A DNA stretch of 64,000 bases, taken from positions 13,476,784 to 13,540,783 of the forward strand of contig NW_026089623.1 of NCBI RefSeq assembly GCF_024586455.1, given 5' to 3'. Origin of the DNA: Bactrocera neohumeralis. Lineage: Eukaryota; Arthropoda; Insecta; Diptera; Tephritidae. This document shows positions 42,085 through 52,975 of this stretch, one piece after another. The position numbers and the translations under genes were made by a program. The stretch's first letter is position 1; each line of letters begins with the position of its first letter. The notes under the pieces are model-generated. The model was not told the DNA's origin. It ran no database searches and saw only the letters and a program-made list of their open reading frames with translations.

Positions 42085-43090
42085 TTTTTATACTCTCGCA
42101 ACAATGTTGCTAAGGAGAGTATTATAGTTTTGTTCACATAACGGTTGTTTGTAAGTCCTAAAACTAGAAGAATCAGATATAGGGCTATATATACCAAAGT
42201 GATCAGGGTGACGAGTAGAGTCGAAATCCGGATGTCTGTCTGTCCGTCCGTCCGTGCAAGCTGTAACTTGAGTAAAAATTGAGATATCATGATGAAACTT
42301 GGTACACGTATTCCTTGGCGCCATAAGAAAGTTAAGTTCGAAGATGGGCAAAATCGGCAAACTGCCACGCCCACAAAATGGCGGAAACCGAAAAGCTATA
42401 AAGTGTCATAACTAGGCCATAAATAAAGATATTAAAGTGAAATTTGGCACAAAGGATCGCATTAGGGAGGGGCATATGTGGACGCGATTTCTTTGGAAAA
42501 GTGGGCGTGGCCCCGCCCCCTACTAAGTTTTTTGTACATATCTCGGAAACTACTATAGCTATGTCAACCAAACTCTATAGAGTCGAGATAATTCCACCTC
42601 CCATACAAAGGTTATGTTGAAAATCACTAAAAGTGCGTTAACCGACTAACAAAAAACGTCAGAAACACTAAATTTTACGGAAGAAATGGCAGAAGGAAGC
42701 CGCATCCAGGCTTTTTTTAAAAATTGAAAATGGGCGTGGTCTCGCCCACTTATGGACCAAAAACCATATCTCAGGAACTACTAGACCGATTTCAATGAAA
42801 TTCGGTAAATAATATTTTCTTAACACCCTGATGACATGTACGAAATACGGGTGAAATCGGTTTACAACCATGCCTTCTTCCAATATAACGCTATTTTGAA
42901 TTCCATTTGATGCCTTCTCTGAATAATTTATAGTACATTAGGAACCAATGATGATAGCGGAATAAAACTTTACAAAAATACGGTATTTGAAAAATATGTA
43001 AATGACGAATAATGAAATCTCGATTATCACTTTATCATGCAAGAGTATAAAATGTTCGGTGACACCCGAACTTAGCCCTTCCTTACTTGT
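42085..43090 (+). mobile_element. INE-1-like element (TACTCTCGCAAC-start subfamily), plus
   Basis: It starts TTTTTATACTCTCGCAACAA TGTTGC and carries GTCTGTCTGTCCGTCCGTCC near 42235, ACTTGAGTAAAAATTGAGAT and repeated CACGCCCAC words. It ends GAGTATAAAATGTTCGGTGA CACCCGAACTTAGCCC..., with a hairpin GTTCGGTG...CACCCGAAC (43040-43071) just before TTACTTGTTT. No coding capacity: open frames in it are chance readings. Confidence 0.8.
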
Positions 43091-43425
43091 TTAAAAATTG
43101 AAAATAAGCGTGGCCTCGCCCACTTATGGACCAAAAACCATATCTCAGGAACTACTAGACCGATTTCAATGAAATTCGGTATATAATATTTTCTTAACAC
43201 TCTGATGACATGTACGAAATATGGGTGAAATCGGTTCACAACCACGCCTTCTTCCAATATAACGCTATTTTGAATTCCATCTGATGCCTTCTCTGTATAA
43301 TATATAGTACATTAGGAACCAATGACGATAGCGCAATAAAACTTTACAAAAATACGGTATTTGAAAAATGCCGAGAGTATAAAATGTTCGGTGACACCCG
43401 AACTTAGCCCTTCCTTACTTGTTTT
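43091..43425 (+). repeat. Tandem duplicate of the 3' third of the preceding element
   Basis: 43091-43425 repeats 42716-43090 with a few substitutions and one ~45-bp deletion near the end. It finishes with the same hairpin and CTTCCTTACTTGTTTT tail. Confidence 0.85.
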
Positions 43426-43619
43426 AAGTCCTGTTTACTTTAGAACGCACCTTGTACTATACATATGCTCACCTTTCGCAAGTTCTTGTTGCTTTAATCA
43501 CTGCAAAAACTGCTATTGATTATTTCCATCAATATTTGAAATTTCGAATTGAATTAACTTCACCCACGTTGAAATACTTTCAAAATACTTTCAGCTGTTG
43601 ACAAAACTGTACAAAAAGC

Positions 43620-45649
43620 AAAAAAAAAACGTTAACTTCGTCTGCACCGAAGCTCCGAAGCTAATATACCCTTCACAGGTGCATTTCGTTCAGTAACTAT
43701 GTGTCCGGTTTGTATCGAAGCTATATGCTAACTATATTAATCCGATCTGAACAATTTTGTCGGAGATTATGTTATTACCTTAAGCAGTATTCCATGTCAA
43801 ATTTCGTGAAGATACCACGCCAAATGCGAAAGTTTTCCATATAAGCCCTTTATTCCGATCGTTATGTTTGTATGGCAACCATATACTATAGTGAGCCGAT
43901 CTGGACAATTTATTCCTAAATTATATTATTTCTATAAACAATAACTCGTACAAATTTCGTGAAGATATATCGTCAAATGAGGAAGTTTCTCATGCAAGCA
44001 TTTGATTCTGATCATTCAATTTGTATTACAGCTATTTGCTATAGTTAACCGATCTGAACAGATTACATTGTTGCCTTACAAGATAATCTATACCAAATTT
44101 CGTGAATATATCTTGTCAAATGCAAAAGTTTACCATACCAACACTAGATTCCGATCGTTCAGTTTGTAAAGCAGATAATTATATGCTATAGTAAGCCGAT
44201 CTGAACAATTTCTTCGTATATTACATTATTATCTCAGAAAATAACCTGTGCCAACTGTTGTGAAGATACATTGTCAAATGTGAAAGTTTACCATAAAAGA
44301 ACTTGATTCCGATCGTTCAGTTTGTATGACACCTATATGTTATAGTGGTCCGATATCGGCAGTTCCGACAAATGAGCAGCTTTTTGAAGAGAAAAGGACG
44401 TTTACAAAATTTCAAAACGATATCTTAACAAGTAAGAAAGGGCTAAGTTCGGGTGTCACCGAAGATTTTATACTCTCGCATGATAAAGTGATAATCGAGA
44501 TTTCATTATCCGTCATTTACATATTTTTCAAATACCGTATTTTTGTAAAGTTTTATTCCGCTATCATCATTGGTTCCTAATGTACTATAAATTATTCAGA
44601 GAAGGCATCAAATGGAATTCAAAATATCGTTATATTGGAAGAAGGCGTGGTTGTGAACCGATTTCACCCATATTTCGTACATGTCATCAGAGTGTTAAGA
44701 AAATATTATGTACCGAATTTCATTGAAATCGGTCAAGTAGTTCCTTAGATATGGTTTTTGGTCCATAAGTGGGCGACGCCACGCCCATTTTCAATTAAAA
44801 AAAAAACCTGGGTGCAGCTTCCTTCTGCCATTTCTTCTGTAAAATTTGGTGTTTCTGACGTTTTTTGTTGGTCGGTTAACGCACTTTTAGTGATTTTCAA
44901 CATAACCTTTGTATGGGAGGTGGGCGTGGTTATTATCCCATTTCTTCTGTATATGGAAATGCCTGAAGGAAACCACTCTATAGAGTTTGGTTGACATAGC
45001 TATAGTAGTTTCCGAGATATGTACAAAAAACTAAGTAGGGGGCGGGGCCATGCTCTTTTTTCCAAAAAAATTACGTCCAAATATGCCCCTCTCTAATTCG
45101 ATCCTTTGTGCCAAAATTCACTTTAATATCTTTATTTATGGCTTAGTTATGACACTTTGTAGGTTTTCGGTTTTCGCCATTTTGTGGCCGTGGCAGTTTG
45201 CCGATTTTGCCCATCTTCGAACTTAACCTTTTTATGGAGCCAAGAAATACGTGTACCAAGTTTCATCATGATATCTCAATTTTTACTCAAGTTACAGCTT
45301 GCACGGGCGGACGGACAGACGGACGGACGGACAGACAGACATCCGGATTTCAACTCTACTCGTCACCCTGATCACTATAACCCTATATCTGACTCTTTTA
45401 GTTTTAGGACTTACAAACAACCGTTATGTGAACAAAACTATCCTTAGCAACTTTGTTGCGAGAGTATAAAAACTGAGGGACTAGTTCGTATATATACAGA
45501 CAGACAGATGGACAGACGGACAGACATGGCTAAACCGACTCTGCTCAACATACTGATCATTTATATATATACTTTATAGGGTCTCCGACGCTTCCTTCTG
45601 GGTGTTACAAACTTCGTGACAAATTTAATACACTCTGTTCAGGGCATAC
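43620..45649 (-). mobile_element. INE-1/DINE-1-like element (TACCCT subfamily), minus, split by another copy
   Basis: This is the inverse of the 28911-29819 family. The hairpin end is ACTTCGTCTGCACCGAAGCT (43635), with tandem ~140-bp units (CCGATCGTT...GTTTGTA...) across 43680-44340. The outer end is GGTCTCCGACGCTTCCTTCT... to ...CTGTTCAGGGCATA (45649), and a GACAGACAGATGGACAGACG tract lies near 45500. At 44426/45471 it is interrupted by a member of the TACTCTCGC subfamily. The uninterrupted copy at 28911 confirms the junction GATATCTT / ACTGAGGGACTAG. Confidence 0.8.
44427..45470 (-). mobile_element. INE-1-like element (TACTCTCGC subfamily), minus, nested
   Basis: Left end CAAGTAAGAAAGGGCTAAGT followed by the hairpin TTCGGGTGTCACCGAA; right end AACTTTGTTGCGAGAGTATA AAAAC. 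It is the inverse of 42085-43090 and carries GGACGGACAGACGG tracts (45308-45345). It sits inside the older 43620-45649 element. Confidence 0.82.
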
Positions 45650-46165
45650 AAATATTGAACATGACGGGAGGCTGGAAACCTTTATAAAGACTCTCCTATT
45701 TTCGACACATTGGGAAATATTCCCTATACATTTCGCGATTTGACCGATATTTTTTGTAAGAAGTTAGTCATAGGTACTCAGTTCTACGATATAGATATCT
45801 GATGACTTGAAAAGTTATTGGGCTATTTGTGCTAGGTTTTACTTCATTGATGCTTAATTTATATTCTATTATATACTCCAAAGAGAAGGAAGTAGACGGT
45901 AAATTTAAAATTGTGTTATAATTGTTAAGTTGCGTAGTTGTAGTCCGATTTCCTCCATTTTCGCACTTTAAGGTAAATGATAAATGGGGGCTATGTTACG
46001 CCCTGAATTTAATTGAAACTTCCACTGTTCTTTGTTCAATGTATTGTCGCACTTTTAGTTGTTTTCAAAATAACCGTTATATGTGGAGTGGGCGTGGTTA
46101 TTAATCGATTTTATACACTTTCACACTGTGTAAATCTGACGTAAGTAAAACTCAATAATTTGTTA
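45650..46165. other. Unassigned DNA with an INE-1-like fragment
   Basis: 45880-46140 shows the TACTCTG-end subfamily body on the minus strand (GTAGTTGTAGTCCGATTTCC, GAGTGGGCGTGGTTATTAAT, TTTCACACTGTG). 45650-45880 has nothing I recognise. Confidence 0.5.
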
Positions 46166-47461
46166 CACTTCCAGCACTCGAACTGTAACCAACTTCAGAC
46201 CGTTCGTGCAGCTGTCGCACTGGAATCAGCTTTTTATAAATTTGCTGAATGACAGCTCGAAGTATTGTTCACAAGTGTACAAAAGCGTTTTGCCAAAAGT
46301 GAACGCAAAAAAAGTGATCAGCGATGGTATTCAAACGTAATAGTGTGATTGCTTTATATTTGGCTGGAAAATCACAGCCAGCAACTGTTCGAGAGCTCAA
46401 ACACCTTGATGTGAATAAAGTTTTTATTTATCGCATCATCACTCGTTACAATGATACCGGTAGCATCGCAAAACGCCATGGAGGAGGTCATCAAAAGACT
46501 GCAACGTCACGTGAGATGGTTCGGAAAGTGAAGAAGCGACTTGAGCGAAATCCACGACGAAGTGCCAATCAAATGGCTAAAGAACTGAAAATATCCGCAG
46601 CATCCGACGCATATTGAAAAATGCTTAAGGTCAAGTCTTACAAGTTCCAAAAGGCCCATGATCTCACACCGAAGCAGCAATAAGTAAGACTTGAGAGAGC
46701 AGTTGCTTCGCTTAGCCGAAAGCGATCAAATTCCGAACATTGTGTTTGGAGAAAAAATTTTTCCAATTGAGCAATTCGTAAACTATCAAAACGATAGGGT
46801 TTACTTGAACGACCATACATATGAGAATCTAAGTCATCGGTTGGCCACCAGGAGGCAGCACCCGTCACAAATAATTTTTTGGGCCGCTGTCACCGCATAT
46901 GAGCGCTCTCCAATTGTTTTCATCGAGCCTGGCGTCAAAGTAAATGCGACCTATTATCGGAAAAGTATTCTGGAGGCTGTTTTGAGTCCGTGGGCAAACA
47001 AACATTTCGGTCGCAAACCATGGACGTTTGAACAAGACTCAGCACCGTCTCACAAAGCGCGAGGAACCAATAATGGCTGAAAAACAACGTTCCGAACTTC
47101 ATTACGACCACACAATGGCTCTCGAATTCACCAGATGCGAATCCAATGGATTATTCTCTCTAGGTCATTTTGGAGAGCAATGTCCGAAGTAAAAAATACA
47201 CCAATCTCGAAATGCTGAAGAAAGCCATTGTTCGTGAGTGGGCCAAAATACCGGCAAGTCACATTCGGGCAGCCTGCGAGTCGTTTTTTGACTCTCCCAA
47301 GGCCATAGTTAATTAAAAAGATGGTCATATCGAGCAAAAGTGAATTGGTCCTGAATTTACTATTATTTTCGCACATTTTTTACTCTAAAATAAATAAAAA
47401 TAATTTTCCAAACCAAATTTATGGCTTTTTTAATTGGTTACACTTCGAGTGCTGGACCCTG
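46166..47461 (+). mobile_element. maT-type (DD37D) mariner-like transposon, TA-flanked
   Basis: The 1296-bp element is bounded by TA (46164-46165 and 47462-47463). Its imperfect inverted repeats share CCAGCACTCGAA-TGTAACCA (left CACTTCCAGCACTCG..., right ...CGAGTGCTGGACCCTG). The size and the TA duplication are typical of Tc1/mariner. Confidence 0.85.
46324..47315 (+). pseudogene. maT-type transposase, frameshifted
   Basis: The N-terminal paired helix-turn-helix (46324-46617) has VIALYLAGKSQPATVRELKH, FIYRIITRYNDTGSIAKRHG and NPRRSANQMAKELKIS. A frameshift near 46610 is followed by the catalytic domain (46691-47080). The first catalytic aspartate motif, normally VFTDEK, reads VFGEK and is lost. 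The second is kept in FEQDSAPSHKA. After another shift the third is kept in NPMDYS, about 37 residues on, giving the DD37D signature. It is inactive because of the lost first aspartate and at least two frame breaks. Confidence 0.85.
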
Positions 47462-47463
47462 TA

Positions 47464-48097
47464 TACTCGAAAGAATATTTCATAGACGAAAACTGCTAGT
47501 TATAGAATTGTGGGCCAAGGTCTAAGCCAACTCCATTCTTATTAAGCACTAAACCACTTAATTATTAAGGAAGCTTGTCCAATTAATTTTACTTAAGCAT
47601 CACACATTTTAACAAACCATAATTATTTAAAGACCGGCGGAAAATCGCAAATCAGTATATAGGATATATAGGGAAGTAAAGATCTGGACTGATTTAACTA
47701 ACATTAACTTGACAGGTATATCCAAGAACATATTTTCAAGCAATTTTATCAATATATAACTCATATACTGACCGAATTGGGATTTGGTTTGTTAGAATAA
47801 CGAAAATCATTATATTTAGTATATAGGAGGTTAGGTAATTCCTAATCCAATATCACATATTTTTGGCACTAAACAATAGTACATATGTCCAATATTATAC
47901 GTTCAGTTAATTTAATTAATTTACCTACACATTGGCCGATACATGGGTTATTATTTAGTTAGATATTGATCCGATTCATTTCATTTTTGGCACAGGACAC
48001 TCTCTGAGCTTCTATAGCATATCTCACAAATTGACCGATATTTTCGATAAAAAGTTCGTAATAGGAACTGGGCGCCAGATTGCTACAGTTGTTACTG
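47464..48097. other. Unassigned AT-rich DNA
   Basis: No gene is seen. Phrases such as ATACTGACCGAATTGGGATT resemble bodies of short elements elsewhere in the window, but no end is identified. Confidence 0.4.
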
Positions 48098-48857
48098 GCA
48101 CGATCTAACCAAAAAAAATGTGGTGCGATCGAAGCGAAATTTCGGAGGCGGGAGCGTCATGGTTTGGGGAGCATTTTGCTATGATTCTCGGCTTAACCTG
48201 GTGCATGAACTCCACAGCGTACATAGATCTACTCCAACAAAACCTCATTCCATTTGTAAGGCAAGCAACGGAAATCGAATATGTATTCCAACAGGACAAT
48301 GCCTCGTTACATGCTTCTCGGCAAACAAAGACATGGTTGGAGAACCAAGAATAGTCTTTACTTGATTGGCCGGCATGCAGCCCGGATTGTAACCCCATAG
48401 AAAATCTGTGGGGAGTAATGGCAGGGAAAGTTTACGGCAATGGGCGTCAATACAGCAACGTCAATGTGCTTAAAACTTCAATTCAGCAATGTTGGCTTGA
48501 TTTGAGCGGAGATTTGTTCAAAAATCTTGTTGAGTCTATGCCAAGTCGCATTTTTGCTGTTATTGAAAACCGGGGTGGCCATACCAAGTACTAAGATTAA
48601 GTTAAAGTATCGAGTTTTATTTTGTTTTCCATAAGATGTGGAGTGCGCTTAAATGAATATCTCTTTAAAAATCCAGATTTCTTTAAAATTTTGTTAAGTT
48701 TTTACTAATTACTGTTGAATTGATAAAAATTTTAAATAAACAATATGTAAGACAATAAAATGAATAACTTTCAATAATTAAATGCAACAATTAAAGCTTT
48801 TATTTATTAAAAACCCAAAACATATGACTGCGCTTATACGAATGTCTACCACTGTAT
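48098..48857 (+). pseudogene. Tc1/Tc3-like transposase, C-terminal half with the right terminus
   Basis: RNFGGGSVMVWGAF opens the catalytic domain, then FQQDNASLHASRQTKTWLEN carries the second catalytic aspartate. After a stop, LDWPACSPDCNPIENLWGVM carries the catalytic glutamate (DD34E type), and KVYGNGRQY...ESMPSRIFAVI ends the protein near 48594. The right terminal sequence ...CGCTTATACGAATGTCTACC ACTGTA (48832-48857) looks like a TACAGTG-type Tc terminus. The N-terminal half, including the first aspartate, is missing. Confidence 0.82.
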
Positions 48858-48916
48858 TATATTATTCAAAATGGGCACTGCCACAAGGTGGAATCGCGGA
48901 AGTTGGGAGTTATTAA

Positions 48917-49374
48917 GGGGTTACATAGGTTTGCAGGATTCAAAAAATCTATTTTTTTATTGTCTTATTAAATTCTACAACCTCTAATTTCTTCTACCTC
49001 TAGATTATTGTACTAAATTTTCCAAGTAATAATTTCTGAGATACAGCCTTAAGAACTTGTGCGCTCGAGGCAAGCTAGGCTCAGTGCGCCGTCTTTAAAC
49101 GCGTGTTTATCGATACTGACTTTGACGTCAGTTGGCAAAGTTTTTCGAGAACTACTCAGCCGATTTTCATGAAATTTTACAAAGGGCTTTGAGATACAAT
49201 GATAAAAGGCGTCGCAACGCCCGATTTAAAAATTTTTTTTTCTAAAAACTCAGAACTTCTTTGTTAATAATGTATGTTTGTAAAAATAAAAAATTTTAAT
49301 AAAATATTCTATTTTTTATAGAGAAAAAATATTCAAAACGGGTGGTTTTTACCCGAGGAAACGTATGTAAACCC
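48917..49374. mobile_element. MITE flanked by TTAA
   Basis: The ends GGGGTTACATAGGTTTGC and (inverted) GGGTTTACATACGTTTCC match at about 14 of 18 bases. TTAA lies on both sides (48913-48916 and 49375-49378). A TTAA duplication points to the piggyBac or Kolobok groups. The 458-bp body has no coding capacity. Confidence 0.65.
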
Positions 49375-49378
49375 TTAA

Positions 49379-50036
49379 GCTAAAGTCTTCGAACTGACCG
49401 CAATATCTTTGATGAAGTTAAGCAGAGATAAAGAGATGCCCAACTCTCCTGTCACAGGAAATTTGAGAACCGCTCACCTACCGAACTTTGACAGTTGACT
49501 GGATTCGGTAGGTTTGAACGGAGGGATTTGTTGTCGCCGGTCAAGATCGCTAATAAAAAATTTAAAACAATGAAATGCGAAATTTAAAAATATTTCATGA
49601 AACGTTTTGCAATTTAATGCATTGTAGAATTAATTTTCAATTACAAATTAACATTAAAAGCATTTATTAATTGAGAACTAACAGCCTTATTAAGTATTGA
49701 AAGATCAAAAGTCAGTTGTTTTAATATACCATAAAATCATAAAAAAGGACTTAAGTAGTTTCGCCATATATTAAAAATCCAATATATAATTTGCAATCGT
49801 AATAAATCGTATGATTTAAACTCTGCAAGTCTTTCAAAATCGTAAATTTTAGTTCAAATCCAGTCAATCTAACCGAAAATATATTTGAATATTAGAAAAA
49901 TAAAATTTAATACGCCCATCACGGAGCTCTCGGTACCTACCTCTCAAGAGCAATGCAAAAACCTGCTCAAGAGGGCTTTAGCTTTGGCCAATATTGCAGA
50001 TGTGTAGACAACTCTCTAATAAGATTGTAGAATACT
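49379..50036. other. Unassigned AT-rich DNA
   Basis: I see no gene, inverted repeat or familiar element. Confidence 0.4.
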
Positions 50037-50038
50037 TA

Positions 50039-50825
50039 CAAGGTTTGTCCGGAAAGTAATAGGACTGAGTCGATTTAAAAAAAAAATATAGTATAAACCA
50101 ATCGTTACAATTCTTTAAAAACTTTCAAACTAGGCTCCTTCTGCGTCCTAGAATGAAGGCGTCACGGAAAGCATTCTCCGGAACAGCCTTGAGAGCCGAG
50201 GTGCATGCTGCTTGGATTCCTTCTTTCGTCTCAAAATGCTTGCCTTTCATCGGCTTTTTCAGGCAAGGAAACAAAAAAGTCCGAGTGGCCACATCTGGGT
50301 AGGGCGGCTGCGGAGTCTTTGGGAGGCCGGCCTTGGTTAGGTAACTGTTCACAAGGAAAGCGATGTGAGCCGCCGTTGCCGTGGTGCAACTTTCAATCAG
50401 CTGCGATGTCTTGTCGGACCCGATTGACCCTTTGTTTCAGTCTCTTGAGGACTTCCACGTAAACTTGAGTTTGGAGGAGGAACAAATTCAAAAATAGAGC
50501 ATGAGCATTGTTTTCACTTTGGATTTGCTTCAAAGGCCTGGTGCCACACACAACACTTCTTGCTAAAGCAACGGTCTCGGTTTGATCATATCTAACGTCT
50601 CTGGCGCAGATTTACCGAGTTTCACACAGAATTTAATCGCGTACCTTTTACAAAAACACGTAGCGCGAAAATGTTTATCCTGACTCTCCAGATGCTCAGA
50701 GACAACTGACCAGCCGCTCGTTCACTAGCTAGGAACGACCTCTACTGAATCCAGTCGGAGTGTGCACGCTCCGAAGTACAGTCGCCGCAGAAGGAAATCA
50801 GTCTTATTACTTTCCGGACAATACC
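50039..50825 (-). mobile_element. Mariner (DD34D-type) remnant
   Basis: Terminal repeats TTGTCCGGAAAGTAATAGGA (50046-50065) and its inverse (TCTTATTACTTTCCGGACAA, about 50802-50821) flank it. The minus strand carries the C-terminal transposase segment (50352-50125) with NSYLTKAGLPKTPQPPYPDV then ATRTFLFPCLKKPMKGKHFE. In this segment the PPYSPDxAPxDFFLFPxLK block has lost the third catalytic aspartate (ATRT). The interior is largely deleted: 790 bp against the usual ~1.3 kb. Confidence 0.78.
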
Positions 50826-51105
50826 AGTCTGAACAGATGGTTCTTTTGTGCTTGGTACATTTTCACCTTGCATTTAGTTTTTCTTCGCTGTCCGGGTGTT
50901 TGTTGGTGCCTGCGTACTGGTTGCGGGCAGCGCATTTGATGTTTCCTGGTTGCTGTTTTCTGCTGCTTCTGTTGACTATGTCTTTGTTTCATATTGCCAG
51001 GAGTTGTTCTTGTTGGCTCGACAAAGCAAAAGAAGTAGACATTTAGGGAATGTCTATTTATATGCACTCAATATTGTTTGTTCTTATGCTCTTGCAACCA
51101 GTTAC
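50826..51105. other. Unassigned DNA
   Basis: Moderately GC-richer than its neighbours. The open frame on the minus strand (51067-50807) is Gln/Arg-rich low-complexity sequence with no recognisable domain, so I do not call a gene. Confidence 0.35.
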
Positions 51106-51279
51106 TACAGAGTATTATACTTGTAGTTTTGTTCACCTAACGGTTGTACATATCACCGGAAACTATGCGAGATAAATATAGGGTTATATATATATTAGGT
51201 TGTCAAATATCTCTTTTCTCCTTTCTGCTCTTTATTCAATGCTTTAAAAAAGTCTTACAGCAATCGGATTTAGTTCAAA

Positions 51280-52975
51280 TATGCGCCGTTTCGTTCAATA
51301 ATCTGTTTCCATCTAGACGGCAATTTCGTAATACCCGACGCGTAGAAGCCCCCCTCCTTATTTACGAAGAACTCGGACAGCCTCTTTTGAATTCAACTTT
51401 ACACCAACAAGGGCATTCGCCATGGACAGGAGGGGGTGTTAATCACTTGGCGCTGTGTTCGGGCTATATGGTGGATGTGATAAAACCTCTCATCCGAGCT
51501 CTCGTAGCTTCTGACGAGTCATCAACGAATTGTGTTGTTTGTATCGTTCTTATCCCTTGAAGTTTTGCACAATTGTTATATACATACATATATATGCAAT
51601 AAGTATGTACAATATAGTTTGTTATACATTGTTAATATATAAATTATAAAATATGTAAGTATGTAGTAGTAATATTTTTTTACCTTATATTGGAAAGGAA
51701 ATCTGCGATAATTATATATTAGCACACATATGTATTAATTTTCATATGTTTGGATGTCTTTATCCTTTATGTACTATAAGTAAATGTACACCTGTTGTCA
51801 AACACGAAAGTTAATAAAATCCGACACAAAGGTTAATGCTATAATCTGAGCTAAGCGTATTCTTGCGCTCAATTCTCAATGTGTGTTCGCTGACTGGCCA
51901 GCATACCAATAAACAACTACAACCCCATAGCTCGGTTATCCCGCCAAGATCTGCAGCTCGAAAGAACAACAGAAGAACGTTTGTGTTAGATTTGTATTTA
52001 AAAGAATACCGTATAGTAAAAAAAGGGAAACAAATCGTGAAAAGTGTGAAAAATAATAAAAATTATTCAATTTAAACAATAAGGTGTTCGCTTCTCTAAA
52101 AAAATCATAAAAAGGAAAATGTTGAATACCAGCAATAATACAATTCTTCGAGAAGCTTTCATTCTATAAGTTCAGTACTTTTATCTGAAAAAAGTAATTA
52201 AATTAACTAAAATCATTAACACATTTGTATGTATGTACATGTATGTTTTCTACATTTTTCAAATTATTAGCACAGGTACTGAGCGGACTTGGCAAGCATT
52301 TGCCGATAAGCTTGATTAATTAACTTCACAATTGAATCGATTAACGTCTCCCACTGTTCAGTATCTATCTGCAGACAGTAATGCTAGCTTGGCCCTAATC
52401 TCACCAAACACACAGCAAAACCTTCCTGGCCGTCCATCATGGCTTGACCGCTGTTTGGGACGATTCACCTGCCTAAGACCACGACAGTTTTCGCTTGATA
52501 TTGTCGTACGTGATCCATTTTTCGTCGCCAGTCACCATCCGCTTTAAAAATGGGTCGAGTTCTTCCGTTTCAGTAGCATATCGCAAGCGTTGATTCGGTC
52601 CAGAAGGTTTTTTTGCGTCAAATCATGCGGCACCCAAACATCAAGCTTTTTTTATATCCAGCCTTCCGCAGATGGTTTAAAATGGTTTGGTGACTAACTC
52701 ATATCTTCTGGGCGATGTCACGAGATGCCATATCCCGGTCTAACTCGATGTTTTCCATGGTTTTATCGGTATTCGTTGTCACAGGTCTTCCGCCGGCTGG
52801 CTAATCCATGGTGTCGTTTTCACCCGCTCTGAATCGTTGAAACCATTCCTCCGCAGTTCGAAGTGATGAAGTATCATCCCAAAAAAACACCATTAATCTA
52901 ACGGAACGTTTTGGTAGCGGATTTAACGAAGGAAAACTTTAAAATAGCGCGAATTTCGGCGTCAGTGAACTCCAT
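51280..52975 (-). pseudogene. Mariner transposase, fragmented
   Basis: From ATG at 52975: MEFTDAEIRAILKFSFVKSA then the helix-turn-helix region in several frames. The first catalytic block VTGDEKWITYDNIKRK lies near 52530-52480 with its aspartate intact. Past the LTR, SLMTRQKLREL-like sequence and an HPPYSPNTAPS block (about 51480-51440) cover the third-aspartate position, here a serine or stop context. The C-terminus ITKLPSRWKQIIERNGAYLN follows. Stops and shifts are frequent, so it is dead. Confidence 0.8.
51574..52328. mobile_element. Solo LTR (probable), 755 bp, TSD CAAT
   Basis: The insert begins TGTTATATACATAC and ends TTAATTAACTTCA, TG...CA borders as in LTRs. It is flanked by CAAT (51570-51573 and 52329-52332) and sits cleanly inside the mariner coding sequence. 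It lacks terminal inverted repeats and coding sequence beyond a chance frame at 51863-52075. A TATA-like and AATAAA-containing interior fits an LTR, but I cannot match it to a family. Confidence 0.5.

Noticed and set aside
41805..42374. 189-residue minus-strand open frame
   Set aside because: It reads across the end of an INE-1-like element; similar frames recur in every copy (for example 45184-45447), so they reflect the repeat and not a gene.
42668..43257. Two near-identical 60-70-residue frames (MEEG-VVNRFHPYFVHVIRV)
   Set aside because: Both are readings of the duplicated non-coding INE-1-like 3' end; the repetition explains the apparent conservation.
50807..51067. 86-residue Gln/Arg-rich minus-strand frame
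   Set aside because: Low-complexity composition, overlaps a mariner end, no domain and no matching splice or transcript signal.
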